A stretch of DNA of 64,000 bases from Rallus limicola. Lineage: Eukaryota > Chordata > Aves > Gruiformes > Rallidae. Positions 50,988 to 63,975 of this stretch are shown here, one piece after another. Both the position numbers and the translations under genes were made by a program. The stretch spans positions 62,001 to 126,000 of the forward strand of contig JAKCOZ010000059.1 in NCBI GenBank assembly GCA_022605955.1. Reading direction: 5' to 3'. Positions within the stretch are counted from its first letter, which is position 1. Each line of letters starts with the position of its first letter. The notes under the pieces are model-generated. The model was not told where the DNA came from. It searched no databases and saw only the letters and a list, made by a program, of their open reading frames with translations.

Positions 50988-53114
50988 GTAAGAACTGCAG
51001 GTCCTCAGTACTCAAGAGCAGATGAGTTGAATACAAGTGACATAATATTTGTGTTGTGATGAGCTTTCGAAAAAGGATTGCCTGGGTATGAAAGGCTAAG
51101 CAGCATTAGCAAAGAAGGAATAATTGTCTTGGAAATGCAGACTGGGGGTAATTGTATGGCCCCAGATCCGTCTATAAATAAGAACTCATTTTCCACTTAA
51201 TCTGGCACATACTGTCAGGTGTTAAACTTCATTGCAGCAAATTACATTGTGGCTTGCTTTTATTCCCCCCTCTTAGTCATACTGATGAAGCTCTGTGCCA
51301 TAACTACTACATTGTTGTTAAACCTTCAGGAAAAAGCCTTTTAAGAGATCACTGTACAATAATTGGCATACTAGGTTTAAGCTAAAATTTTAATTTAAAA
51401 TTTTTAAAAGCCATTTTAACAAAGGAATCATAACTGAAATTATTTTTGTTAAAAAAATTACAAGAATGGTTATAAGAAAGGTACATTTCCAATTTCACTT
51501 GCACGGTGCTAGCAGTATGTTTTTGCAGGTCACTCAGGTCCTAAAACCAGAGAGAATTGTGCTTTAGTTACAAAGTGTGTAAACCTCCATGAGGTTATGT
51601 TATACCCCTCTACATCCCCCTGTACACCTGTGGAAGATAAGTATTTACTGTAAAGTTAAAAGCATACTAAGAATTTTCCTGGGGCCTCAATATTTTTAAA
51701 TTGAATGGGATTGGCCACACTGTCTGTCTGTTCATGTCTTAGTCCCACACGCTTTCTGTCAACTTGCCTATTCTTGCTGAATTATATCTGCTTTCACAGG
51801 AAGATTGAGTTTACCTGATGAGAATCAGTCATCTATAGGTGACAGCTAAGTTTGATTATGGTGTTTCTGGCAATTATTTCTTTAAAGATGTCAAATTTAT
51901 ACTGTAAACTTTAAGTGAAGTATGGCTGCCTTTGTTTAGTTGGAGTGAGCAGTTACCCTGTTTGCTATTCCAGTTGCTGTTTAAGAAACACTTCTGTTAC
52001 GAGGGTGAAGTCTTACAGGCAAAAGTGGTTTGTTCTTCAAAGAATTTAGAGGGTATCTGACAAGGCATTACATGGCCAACATTATAAGGGACTTTGAGAA
52101 CTTAGAATGCTGTGTGTGACCCATAGATGTTACGGTACAGTACTAGCCAGCGTCCATCTGGCAGATTTAGTAAGCAAATAGCCCCACTAGTGAAATAGGA
52201 TCATTTTTCATACCATGTTTCTTTCCCCTTTGGGGCCTACTCAGACCTCACGTTGTCTCTAAATTATTAAATTAGGCCTTCCTTGATCATCCAAAGGTCA
52301 TGGTGCCTAATGTGCGTTAATGTGATGGAAGTGTCAGACACAATTAGTTTCAGTAGTAAAACATGGGTTTATAGCCCTAAATGCAATAAATTACTGTGCT
52401 GTAGACTGCTGTAGTCAGGGAAATTTCTGCACCATTAAGGTCTGATGAGGAAGTTCATGTCCTCTTTAGGAAGGAATGGGGAGCACTGGGTAGAAGGTGG
52501 TGTGACATGCTTCACCGCCATGATTGCTATCATTCCTCATTTGAGAGATTATATATCAAATGGACATATAACCTCAAAATTCCACTTTCCTTCTTAGGGA
52601 TAGCCAGGTAGTAGGTTTTACCTGCACAGAGAATACAAGCAGTGTATCTTTATGTTGAGAAAATTCCAAGGTGCATTTTAGGCATCAAAACATCTTTAAT
52701 CTTGATGCTGAGAAGGGTGCATGCTGTCAGAAACTGATCTGTTCCTATACAGCTTTCTACTGAAATTTCTAACTTCTGCCAAGAAAAATTTACCTATAAA
52801 TAGCTGTGGATGATAGAAGTGGGTAACCCAGGAGGGAGTAGTAAAACTGTCTAAATTGGTGTGTTCTGTAATCTGTCTAATGGAGCAAGATTTTACAATT
52901 AACTGGGACTGTATCAGTTTCACGCCTGTAAGCAGGGGAGGGGGGAAACCCCAACCCAACAACTGGATAGTAGCAGATAAGCAGGAGAGAGATCGATCAA
53001 TTTTAATTGAAACTTGTGTTAGCTTTGCTGTTGACAGACAAAAGCAATGCCTAGCTCTAGTAAGTATCACTAATAAACCAATGGCACACTTGTACAAGCC
53101 CATTTCCATTTACA

Positions 53115-53208
53115 GTTGTGGTAGTTTGACCCTGGCTGGAGGCCAAATGCCCACCAAAGCTGCTCTATTGCTCCCCTTTTCAGCTGGACAGGGGAGAAAA
53201 TATACAAT
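53115..53208. repeat. avian LTR-retroelement fragment
   Basis: The block TGTGGTAGTTTGACCCTGGC, GGAGGCCAAATGCCCACCAA, AGCTGCTCTATTGCTCCCC, and GCTGGACAGGGGAGAAAATA matches, from memory, a motif series at one end of an LTR common in many bird genomes. It begins with TG as LTRs do. The similarity fades after about 53208 and no matching second LTR, primer-binding site or retroviral genes are nearby, so this is a truncated solo-LTR remnant. Family assignment (probably ERVL-like) and strand are uncertain without a repeat search. The 147-codon frame that overlaps it is a chance ORF. Confidence 0.6.
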
Positions 53209-56200
53209 AGTGTATCCTGAATTGTTGCCAACTTGGATAACTTATGCAGAAATAAGTACTTTCAGTAGCAAGGATGTAAACAGTTTTTCCCTTATGTAAA
53301 GTGACTCTTCTGGGAAAAATAGTTGCCCTCTTAAGTGGCAAGTCAGCGTTTGTAATAGCCCTGTATTATAGGGAATTGTATTTTGTGGGTTGTGGATTCA
53401 GAATGGAAAAAAGGTTTCCTCTTCTCTAAGGAGAATGAAGACACTGTGCCAACTGATTTGAAAGAAGTTGGCCAAATTTAGATGTCTCTTGGTTGAGTGG
53501 AAAAAGGAAACCCTCAAATCAAAGCCTTCAAATCTGGCAGTTAGTGAGGAGAAGCAAGCAAAGTTCTCACTGCTGTTTACTGGTTCTTATCTCAGTGTCG
53601 TGCAATTTTCAGGGGAAATTTGCTGAAATATATGGATGACACAAATAATGGGAAGAGTATTTAATTCTGAGGCAAAGACATCCATAAAAAGGTGAGAGCA
53701 GTAGACAAACCAGAAGAGTGAAACTGAACCAGTAAATGCCACAGTGGTCCCTTTGGGAGCGCGTAATCAGACACTGATTCAGAGAGTGCTGATTAGGAGA
53801 TGGAAGTGAAGAAATGATGGAAGAGAAGATATAATTTGAGACTGAACATCAAATTGAACTTGACCTTGTAATTAAATACTGCCATGCTCTAGTATATAAA
53901 CAGCAGAACATGGTGTAGGATTGCTTTTTGCACCATGGCTGAAGTATACCTAGAAAATGTGCTGTGGTCTCTGCACTCTTAAAAGCAGGACACATGACTG
54001 CTGTAGAGAGGTGGAATCTCAAACCTGAAAGATGCAGAGTAGCAAAACCCTTTTTCTTCTCGCCTCAGTAAAGAGTGCCTGGACCACTACTACTGCCACC
54101 GTATGAAGTTAGAAAACAAGGCATGCAAAATCAGCCAGTAATCTGAGTTCATACTGTTTGAAAAAGGACATTGTTGTTTTCTTTTTAATCCAAAAACGAA
54201 TGAAGGTCCAGAAGAGGTGGAGAAACCCAGTGCTTTCCTTGAAGCTTTTAGAATATTCCCTTTCTAACTTTTACTGAACTACAAGCTAAATAAACAATCT
54301 GAATATAAAACAAAGGAAAAGATCCTGCTACACTGACAAAGAAGATGTTAACCGAGTCTTTCAAAAGCAATCAGTATCAGCAACTCTTGTCTAATTTCAA
54401 CAACGATCCATTTCTAAACAAAACCAGAATTTGCAAAAAACTGTTTCTTTTCAAGGCATATGAAATTATTTCTTTACAGATGGAATATTTGCGGTGGAAA
54501 GCCTTGGCATCTTATTTTGAATGAGAAATACAGAATGCTAGTCTTGGTAGGATATGTATCTCCGAACCTTGTGGTAGACCTCACTAGATTTCTTCTGTCT
54601 TGTGGATTTTTAAATAATTTTTTCATGTGAAAGGGGTTGTTAAACTCAAATCGTATGTATGGAGTGATTTTATTTTTTTAACATTGATACTAAATGTCTG
54701 TTTTAAAAAATAAAAATGAAGAGGCCTACACAAATCATAATAAAGCCCTTAATCTGCCAAAGTGCTTCATCAAGTAAAGATCTCATTGGCTCTAATAAGA
54801 TAATTCTGGGATTTGAAGTTAAGCATATGCACAAGTGATTTGCAGAATCAAGGCAGATATCATCTGAACTGATTTATTGGTAGAGTGATGTAATTTCCAT
54901 GCTGTTGTTAAGGGGGGTTTTGCTGTAATGTGTTTTATGGTTTTTCTTTTAAAATTGTGAAATACCTAAAAAAGAAAGGGTTGCTAGGTGTGGAAGAGAA
55001 AATGTATTATGATTGTGATTACCCTTTGTTTATGAAGGAATGAGTTATGGACAGTCCTTCCCATGCAGTTCAGATAATGTGAGTTTGCTTTCCTACAAGC
55101 CAGCACATATTCTCATCATCCCTGTTTTTCTAGGCAGAGAAATTAAGGCACAGAGTGTGAAAGCAACTTCTCCCCACCCTGTGCAGTGACAGTGGTGGGC
55201 CTGGGAAGACAGTCCACTCTCTGAATCAGACCTGCACACAACCAGCTCTGCAGCATCTCCTAAATCCCAGTTTTGCTAAACCTGGACTGTTTAGTGCCAA
55301 ATCAATTATAATGCTGTTATCTGCAGTTCCAGGAATGGCTGTGGTTCTGCTGGGGCTCAAAGATTGAAATGGTTAGCTATCAGGGACAAGCTTTGAAGGT
55401 TTGACAGATTGCCTCAGCTCCAAGCAGCTGTGGATGTGTAGTCCATGACATCTGAGACGTCATATTCAGAAATGCCCAATGTCATAAATATAAGCTCATA
55501 AATTTTTAAGCTATTATATTAATCTTTCCTCCCAAATAATTTCACACATAAAAAGTGGATCAATTGAGAACCATGAACATCTGACAGCATTCTAGCAGGA
55601 CTGCAGGGAAAAAGTCCCCTGAGAAAAAAATCGTATCCTACATGTTAGTGATATGGTGCATAGGAATCATTAACACCATCCTGTTTAGGGGATTAGTACC
55701 CATGTGTAAGTTCTTTACAGGTTAGCATTTTGCATAATTTTATATGTGCAAGATGAAATCTCTGCCCTGCTGAATCCCTTTGTGAAGTAGCCCAACTGAG
55801 TCCCCCTTTCAACACTAAGACCAAATTCCTGATGGTTTATGCTTTCTCTTTGCATTCTTGGTTTGAGTTGCTTGGTTACCTTGTCAGGAGATAAGAGTTT
55901 GTTACATTCACTTGTAGCATTTTTGGCCTTAATGTGCAGTTTCTTTCCAGATCCACAGATCAGTTCTAGAGGCCAATGAAAAGTAAAGAAAAAGGTAATG
56001 CTTACTGACTGTAGGCTGAAAGGTTATCGTGCAGGAGTCCAGCATAACTGCAACACACTAAGGAGTCTGTCAATCCAAGTAAGTTGATATCAGTGTGCCT
56101 AAAGCCCTGACCTTTTTCTTGCAGCTTCTTATGAAATGCATTTCTTCAGTTCTTTTGATGTAATGTGAAAAAAAAATTCAGTCTGATGGTACTTTGAGTT

Positions 56201-58526
56201 ACTCAGCAGAGCCTTTCCTAGTAAAATTTTGTACCATTCTAAAAGTACGATGTGTTTCTAAACCCAGGCTGGCCCCCAGATGCTCAAAACTTGGCTAAAG
56301 TCTGTTCTAAACTTCAAAAAAGGTAAGGTTTGTAGGTTTTCCCTCTCTGTGACTAAATAGGTTATTCCTCGTGGTACTATGGTGTCCTAAACCTCACCCG
56401 CTGTTCATGGGGCACAGCAGAATGAGTTCTCTGCTTGTAGCCATCCCGTTTCCCTCATCCCAGTGTCTGCGGCACAGCAACAGTACTATTCTTTTACTAC
56501 TTTTAGGAAATGAGGATTGAAAAGGGGAGCTTAAATCTGCAAGGGAAAACTTGGAAGTTTGAATGAGGCACAGCACCGATTTTTAAATCTGCTCCTCTTA
56601 GGGCTGCGTTTTGGCACTCTGACTCTTGGCCGGCATATGTCCCTGTTGAGCAGAAGGAATCATTCCAGCAATCTGTGCTAAGACTTGTCAAAATTGAAAT
56701 GCAGCTATCTTATCCTGTTTTCGTCCCAGGCTTTGCAGTGTGTTTCCTGCTGGTAAACTGTGAGGAGGGAAGGCAGGCATTTATTTTTGTAATAATTGAG
56801 ATTATCAATCACATATTTTACATATTTTCACCTATGAAATTAGTGGTTTACATCATTTGTGTCGCAAGAGAGAAGGAAGCTGGTGATGACTTCCATAACA
56901 GTGGCATCCCTCTAGCATAACTACCTTTTGAGATGATGTAAGCATAGTACTCTTTTTAATTAGTTGCATTTATGCTCATCATTTGGTGTGTGTCTCCTAA
57001 TGCACAGGATCTCCACAGAATGGGATCAGACTCTCGTCCCATGGCTCTTAGCTGCATTGCATTTTATTACAACCACCTTCATTATATGAAAACCTCTTAA
57101 TTATGCTCAAAAATGCTTTGAAGTTGAGAACAGTGCTGTAATGAGTTGAAATGTATATATGGTATTCTCCCAAATGGCATAGAAAATAAAATGTACCAGG
57201 CGGTGCGGGAACATATAGTGCCATGTAACTTGAAGAGTTTCCTGATTTCAGGGAGCAGAACTGTTGACTAGAATTCAGATCTCATAAGTTAAACTCCCTG
57301 TACTGCAACTGACTAGCTGAGTGACTGTAGGGAATACCCCTAATATTTTTGTATGTTTTCCCCTTTGATAAAATGAGAATAATGTGACCGCAGAGGGGCA
57401 CGGTGAGGCTTAAATCATGTTTTCACTGAGTACTTGAGGATCCTCTAAGGAAGGGTGTGTATAAATGTGATTATTTATTATTTCATCATTTTAATCTTTT
57501 AAAGTGCATGAGTGTTGCTAGATACTGTCAGCTTGGATGCATATAGATGTAGTAAAATTACAGATACATTTTCCTAAGTAGCAATGATGTGGATGTTATG
57601 ATTCTGCAATGTCCAGGGAGCTAGACAAAACTTAGGGCTGCAGGTGCAGTGATAGCTATCACAGATGTGAGAGTCTCATATTGTCCCTGGTGAGAGATTC
57701 GCAGGGTCTTCAAAGAGCTTTAGGAATGGCTACAGCAAGTGGGTCTGCTTTGTTCACCTGGTTTCTTAGGTTTATTCTTTGATCTTTTAATATACAAGGA
57801 TTGGTACTTTTAAATGCACTCTGGATTATATTTCATTTTTTACCTTGAAAAGTAATTATTTGAAAGCAAGCTTGTGGTTTTGTTGGATGGGAGAGGGGTG
57901 AGGGAGGGAAACAGAGTGGCTAAGAAATGTTTTTGAGAAATGCTTGTGTGATGTTACAAAGCTGGCCATTACAAAAATCCTCCTATAAGCTTAGCAAGAA
58001 GTGCTCCCTGTTGTTCAGAGGATTGCAACTTTTTTATAAGCACTCTGGCCTCAGAAAGCAACCGTAATAGCCAATACTGACAGATGGTATTAAAGACATA
58101 GGCAGGGAACCAACACGGTTTTGGTACTTTACTCCCATTACAATCTCTCTCGGTGCATGTCTCGTGGGTTAATTACTTGAGCTCTCACAGAAGGAATTCT
58201 GGCTTCTGGTGCAGCAGCTTGTCGCAAGACATGCTAAGAAATCACACACGATTTTGAGCTTGTGAATGTGTGTCACCCTGGTAACCGCTTGCACCTGCAA
58301 GCATAAGAGCTGAGGAATTGTAGGGTGACTTTTTTTAATTTTTCTTTTTTTGTAGTCTGCTCAGCATCAGAAATTCTTCAGAAACAAAGCCATGTAGAAC
58401 AGAACAGAGCTTTATTTTGACATTCAAGTTGCTTGTGAGTATGGCCAAGGCACCTGCCCTGGCTGTCTCTGACTGCAGTGGACATGTATGCCAGCTGAGA
58501 GTCTCCTAACCTCTTTTAGGTGGTGA
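53209..58526. other. non-coding DNA with weak exon-like segments
   Basis: No recognisable gene. Two weak splice-bounded segments, 55951-55994 and 56267-56322 on the plus strand, are listed in the findings. The rest is AT-rich sequence without repeats I can name. Confidence 0.45.
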
Positions 58527-58735
58527 TCATAGAATCATTTAGGTTGGAAAAGGCCTTTAAGATCACCAGCAGTTATAGATCATTATATCTGTATGTGATA
58601 GATAGGAAAACAAGAGTTTGATAATAACCACAGCACTTTATTTTTAGAGATGTCACACTTGTTAAAAAAACACAGACTGGTTTCTGTGGTTTAAGAAAGT
58701 CACTTGTCAGAAATAAAGTCTATCTTAAAATTCAC
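58356..58735 (+). other. candidate 3'-terminal exon
   Basis: A very strong acceptor (a run of T's and C's ending TTTTTTTGTAG) is followed by a short open frame (SAQHQKFFRNKAM, then TAG). AATAAA occurs about 355 bp downstream (58712-58717) and could be a polyadenylation signal. The segment includes a CR1 tail at 58527. The end coordinate is inferred from the AATAAA position. Poly-T tracts next to AG are common in such DNA, so the call is weak. Confidence 0.15.
58527..58571 (-). repeat. CR1 LINE 3' tail fragment
   Basis: The plus strand carries ATCATAGAATCATTTAGG, then TTGGAAAAGGCCTTTAAGAT and CACC. This is the reverse complement of a CR1 3' end of the subfamily with TTAAAGGtCTTTTCCAACCTAA. 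Only about 45 bp remain, oriented on the minus strand. Confidence 0.85.
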
Positions 58736-61700
58736 AGTCAGTATGGAGACCGTGCTGATAAGCTGGTGTTTTATTCTGCAGATATCTTTCTAATAAGAAT
58801 GGTATTTGTCCTCTTACAAAACCTATTTTAATTGAGGAGCTGGCCCTTATAAATTGGATAGCTTCAGTGGCTTTGGAGGGGAACTGACAGCTAACGCCAG
58901 CTGAGGATCTGTTCTTAAAAGTTTTACCAGTGACATATTACTGTTTCATAGCACTTTTCATCCCTGTGTCTCTCAGTGATTTTCAAACATTAAGTCTCAT
59001 AGCACCCCTCTGATGTATGTAAGTGTTGTTAGTCTTAGAGATGTGTGAAATATTCATGACAAAATTGGAGGCATTCAGTATTTACCTCTCTCTCAAGCTT
59101 GACGACATTAAGGAAATGCAAAGTTATTTGGAATTTGTCTGCTTTTTCTTCTCTTCGCATATAGTCAAAACGTATATAATGCTTGTGCATAACCTCCTTG
59201 TTCGTGTTTTCAACAGGAGTATTTGAGCTCTTTCAGATAGTTGTACCATAATTCTTTATTTACTAATTAGTCAAATCTCAATAGCTGCCCACTATACAAA
59301 AGGAGATGAGCTGAGTGACTCTTCTTCTACTCAAGAAAACTGCAACTTTAGGTAGAATTTATCTGGACAAAGATTTTATTATGAAACTGAGAAGGAATCT
59401 GTAAAGCAGGAGAGCTTGCTACTGTTTGGTTCTACCATAACTATAAAGGGATGTTTTCCTCTTCCACCACTGTGGGTGTGCCTACTTTAGTAGTTCAGAT
59501 GAGTATTGGACTTTTGAAGTGGATCCCCGCTCCCCATACTTTAATTCATATCACATAGAGATCTTGTAGTACATGAACTGGATTTCTTTGGGATGAAACT
59601 GAACTACAAGATGTATCACAGCCACAAGTGGGCCATCAGTTCTCTCTGCTGTTTAAGCTTTGATTTGTTTACTTGTTTCAGTAAGTAATTAAATTTGGTT
59701 TCCTTAAAATTGATTTGCATGTTATTGTGTGGCTCTAAAATAGTTAGTTTAGCTTTGGCTTGTCTAACCTTGCTGTAGTTAAGCTGCATGTATTTTCCTG
59801 ACAATGGTCTCTGATCTGATATCATTTTTTCAGCATAATTGAACAAGCATCAGCACAGAGAAGCTGTAGTTATCAGAGAAAATGTTTTTATTGGCATATT
59901 AGAACTGTCCATATAATCCACTGGGCTGGGATCACACAACAAGGTAGCAAGGAGTACTACAGTGAAACTAATTTTCAAGATACCGAATGATTCATTGCTT
60001 CCTATTACTGCTGCAATCTATATCATTCAACACAAGTTGCTTTGTGAACTTTGTTCACTGTATTAGTCACAAAACCCTAAACTTACCTTTTCAGAAAGCA
60101 GGTGAAGTCATGTGTTGATGTACTTTAGGAACTTATCTTTAGGAATAGTTGGCTTTTTAAGAAAAAAGAAACCATAGTCATTTCTATTTTTCAGGCCATT
60201 TTGTACTATGCAAACATTTAATGCTGGGGAATAATGTCCCTTTAGCACGCTATCTTATTCGGTTAGTTTGATAAAGCTCTCAAGATGGGAGGTTGAAATA
60301 GTGTGCAGAACACTGAAACAAAGTTCTAAAATAAAGCACACTGGTTTTGAGTTGGTCCTACTGTGTAGCTCAGTGTCAAAAGCAACCCCCTTGCCCCTCA
60401 AAAGAAGCAGTTTGATGGCTATTTCATTTTGGTTTTGGTGAATGGCTTGTGATAATGAAACTTCATATCATCAGGCAGATTCAGAAAAGCTGTGGATGGT
60501 GGGGGAGGAAAGCTCTGTAGCTGTGTGGACAAATGTGTGTGCATGCTGCTTTTTTTAGGTCTTCGTTTCATTTAGCTGGATCCCAGTGGATGCAATTTGA
60601 TGGGTTAGCAGAATTTGTGTGACCTTTTTTCCTCTTTGATGTTTTACCAGTAATATTTTCATATAGTACTAATACTCTATTTGCCATGAAAATTCAATGC
60701 TTTGCATAGTGTTTCAGTGGTTCATAGTGGTAAAAGTAATTTAAAAAAGAAAAAAACCCAACTTACCCATTTCTTACTGAGTGATCGACCAATCTACTGG
60801 TAATTAAAGACAACAGACAGACTACTGGAAATCAATTGCAGATTTTCTTGGTCAAAAAATTATACACTAGTAGAAGGCTTATTTGTACTATGAATGATTG
60901 TAGGCTGCAGTGTCCAGTTATAGAGATGAGCTCAGAGCGTTATCTACCAGTTACTTGGAGATTCTGGCTTGCACCCATCTATCTCTGTAAGGGACTGCAT
61001 AATGACAATTAAATTATGTTTTCCCATCTTGGAATGATCAGTTGATTCTCCTGAGAAAGATATATTGGAAATGACATCAAAGGCCATGTTATAGACCTAG
61101 GGACATGCTGCAGAAATGTCGTGCTGAGTCATCCTGGTAACCAGCCCAAATCAAGATCATAGTTCCTCAGGCAGGGGATGGGGATTAAAAGAAGGGGGGG
61201 AGGCAGTTCTCTAATGAAAAGGAAGCCCAAATATCAAGTCCAGTGGCTACAGTGGCACCTGGAGAACAGCTTTGTGGGAGAGAGAAGGAGGAGGAAAATG
61301 TCACTGAATTTTTGGAAAGGAAGACTTCAAGAAAGCTTAGAATACTGCATCTTTTCAGCTCCCTGGTATATTGAAGAACCTGTCACCTAAGCAAATATTA
61401 GGCAGAGAAGAGCAAATCAAATATATTTTGTAGCTGTTGACTTCAAACAGCAAAAAGATGGAAAATTTGAGTTTCTAGTCAGGTACACATAATAGGCATA
61501 ATGTTGTATTATGCAGTAATCATTAATTTGAGAAAGAAGAGTGTTGTGTTTGGATCTAATCTAGTTAGGATCAGCTCCCTTTTTAGTTACTACTGTATTT
61601 TAAGAAGGCAATTTTTCAACTCTCTGCTAATGTAATTTATCACCTACATTCAAGGCTCTGACAAGATACTGGCTCTTGTGTTATGCATAGTAATTGCTGC

Positions 61701-63419
61701 TGCCCTCTTTGGATTTACTCTCTGTGTTCTTTCTATAGCTGGAGTACTTCTGCTCCCAGATCTGCTTTTCTGGCAAGGATATTATAATGAAACAAAAGTG
61801 TCATAATTTCTCTTCACATGCAATATATACAGTCTGTAACTTTCCTTTTTGTAAAATAAGGCATATAGAGACTTTATACAAAGTGTGCTACATCCTTAAA
61901 ATGAAAAAAAAAGTAAATTTGGTTTATTAACAGACTATAGGAATGTTCTTTAACAGTGTAATTCATTAGGGATCAGGTACAAAAAACGGGGCAATCAGGT
62001 CTTTGATTAAAGGCTATTTAACCTACCAGTGAGTGCTCTATGTGTAATAAGGCAGTTTCTTTACAGACCAGTTTACGCAGAATGATTACAAATACTCAGT
62101 GTTTGTGAAGTTTGTTTATATGTCATTTTTTTATAGGCTCCTTTAGCTCCTTCATGCTCTAGAGGGTATAGAAGGCATAGTACTAATGTAATTTATCCAA
62201 TGTTAGAGATCTAAGCTTAATTTCTCTATTTAAGAATCTCAGCCTAATTAGTTATCCAAAATTTACTACTTAAAATTACAATTTCTAGTTATGCATAACA
62301 ATTTTGAGAGGTCTGAAAATTAAAACATAGTTCATTTTTGCTATATTAGTAACCTAAAAGCAGTCAGCTAAAGTAAATATAGGATATCAGCTACCCCTTT
62401 TGGCTGTAGGAGTTACCATTGCAATACTTTCAGAGCAGTTTTGTCTCATCACCACCCAGGCAAGTTCCATGTTGCAGAAATTTAATTGGAAAGCAATGCT
62501 CAGGCAAAATATTACATACGAGATATTACACAGAGGAAACTTCTTTAGCTGAATATTTCTATCAATTATAAAAACCCTGAGAAATTGTGTGGTTTCTTGC
62601 AATGCCTGTTTTAAAAATGAATGTGCAGAGTTCTGATAGTCCTATGGATGGTAGGTAATTAAAATTCTTTTGGATTCTTACTATTTCAAATGCTCACATA
62701 TGCAGAGAGAATTTACAACCTCTCTGCTTATTGCTGAAAGCGAAGATCTCATGTTAGTAAAACAGAGATCCAGAAATAATTGCAGTCTCATCATGAATAT
62801 GAACATCCAGCTGGGATTTTAAATCCCACCATCAGAGCACAAAGGGTAATGCATTAAAGCTGAATTCTCATTAGTGAATTGAACCTCCACACTGTGGTAG
62901 GTACAAAATGTCTATGCTAGTTGGAAATTAAAGGAGCAAGAGAAGAAGAAAATGAGTAAAGCTTCTGAGAATGTGGTCTGGAAAATTATAAATGTGTTTT
63001 GTTCAGGAAGATATTTTTAATGAAGTGCCTAATACCCTAGTTATACCAAATCATTTTGCTGCAGCTTGGATAATCAAGGTTAGAAGTACCCTAATCTCAT
63101 CTCCTCCTCTTGAATTTGATGGCGTAGATACATATATTGGCTTGAAGACAGTTCTTTTCCATAGTGCTTTTTAGTCTTCTGACATTTATCAGCTCTGTGC
63201 TACAAGAGAAACAAAATTGTGCACTGGGTTTGCATTACTAAACTTTGTCTAAACAAGCACTCAGAATAATTTTTTTTTCTACCAGGTCAGTCTACAGAGC
63301 TATGGCCACAAATAACTTCCTAATTAAAATGTAAAGATGGATATATATCCATGAATTAAGTGTATGTGCATATGCCAACCCACACTGTATATTGTGAATG
63401 GGGCAGGTTTTGTAGACCA
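58736..63419. other. non-coding DNA, no gene seen
   Basis: AT-rich sequence with chance frames up to 76 codons. Minus-strand donor-like sites near 60090 and 60765 have no acceptable acceptor with an open frame. Confidence 0.5.
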
Positions 63420-63575
63420 CCACCTTTATCACAGCATTCACGTCATCCGTCTGTCAGCTAGGTCCGCTGACTTCTGTGAACTTGAAGTAATTGCTCTCTT
63501 GATAACGACAGCCATTCCTCATCATCTGACAAAGCAGTCAAAACTGACAGCTTGGAAGAAGCAGCAAAAAGGAAA
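63420..63575. promoter_or_regulatory. candidate conserved element
   Basis: The block retains CpGs (CACGTCATCCGTC, AGGTCCGCTGAC, GATAACGACAG) in CpG-depleted surroundings and is open in one forward frame, but no strong splice sites or known peptide are visible. It could be a conserved non-coding element or an old exon. Confidence 0.22.
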
Positions 63576-63726
63576 GTGACAGGCTCTGGGCAGTCTCGGT
63601 GTATGCAGATTTGCTCAGGAAATATGTAGGTCCACAGGTAGAAAAAAAAGCATTTAGTCCTTTTCCCATATTAAATACATTTGAGATTTCACAGGTAGAA
63701 AGACCATGTAATCCAAATAAGTAGTT

Positions 63727-63975
63727 TTATGAAAGCTTTGTTTTGTATGAATCTACTCTAGTAAGATTTATTTTCTGTGTTTTAATCAACAAAAACTTCT
63801 TGGTAATAAAAGGACATTGACAGAACTCTTCATCTTTTTGATACCCATGAATTTCATTGAGAATGTACATTTTAACCAGCCTCTTGCATGCTTGTTGCAT
63901 TTGATTTTTCAATTTACTGCTGTTAACTTCTGCAACCTCGATTTCTGCAGAGTCAAATTCATCTGGAGGTGACAT
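63727..63975 (-). other. unrecognised 82-codon frame with charged, helix-like start
   Basis: On the minus strand an ATG at 63975-63973 opens 82 codons. The first 50 residues are charged and helix-prone (DEFDSAEIEVAEVNSSKLKN, then QMQQACKRLVKMY), unlike the hydrophobic, T-rich products of most chance frames here. An acceptor-like TCACCTCCAG lies at its start. No donor or poly(A) signal fits well and no family is recognised. It could be an exon, a piece of a retrocopy, or chance. Confidence 0.2.

Larger units (their letters stand above)
39445..53114. other. non-coding DNA, likely intronic or intergenic
   Basis: Apart from the two short candidate exons (47516 and 50917), no coding content is supported. 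Open frames up to 124 codons (for example 43991-44365 minus) lack any family resemblance, splice context or compositional support. Confidence 0.5.

Noticed and set aside
52856..53299. 147-codon plus-strand frame, one of the longest in the window
   Set aside because: Its second half is an LTR fragment and the first half resembles no protein; the length is consistent with chance in 64 kb.
60090..60175. Minus-strand exon ending AAAAG|GTAAGTTT
   Set aside because: All three frames between the nearest acceptor and the donor contain stops.
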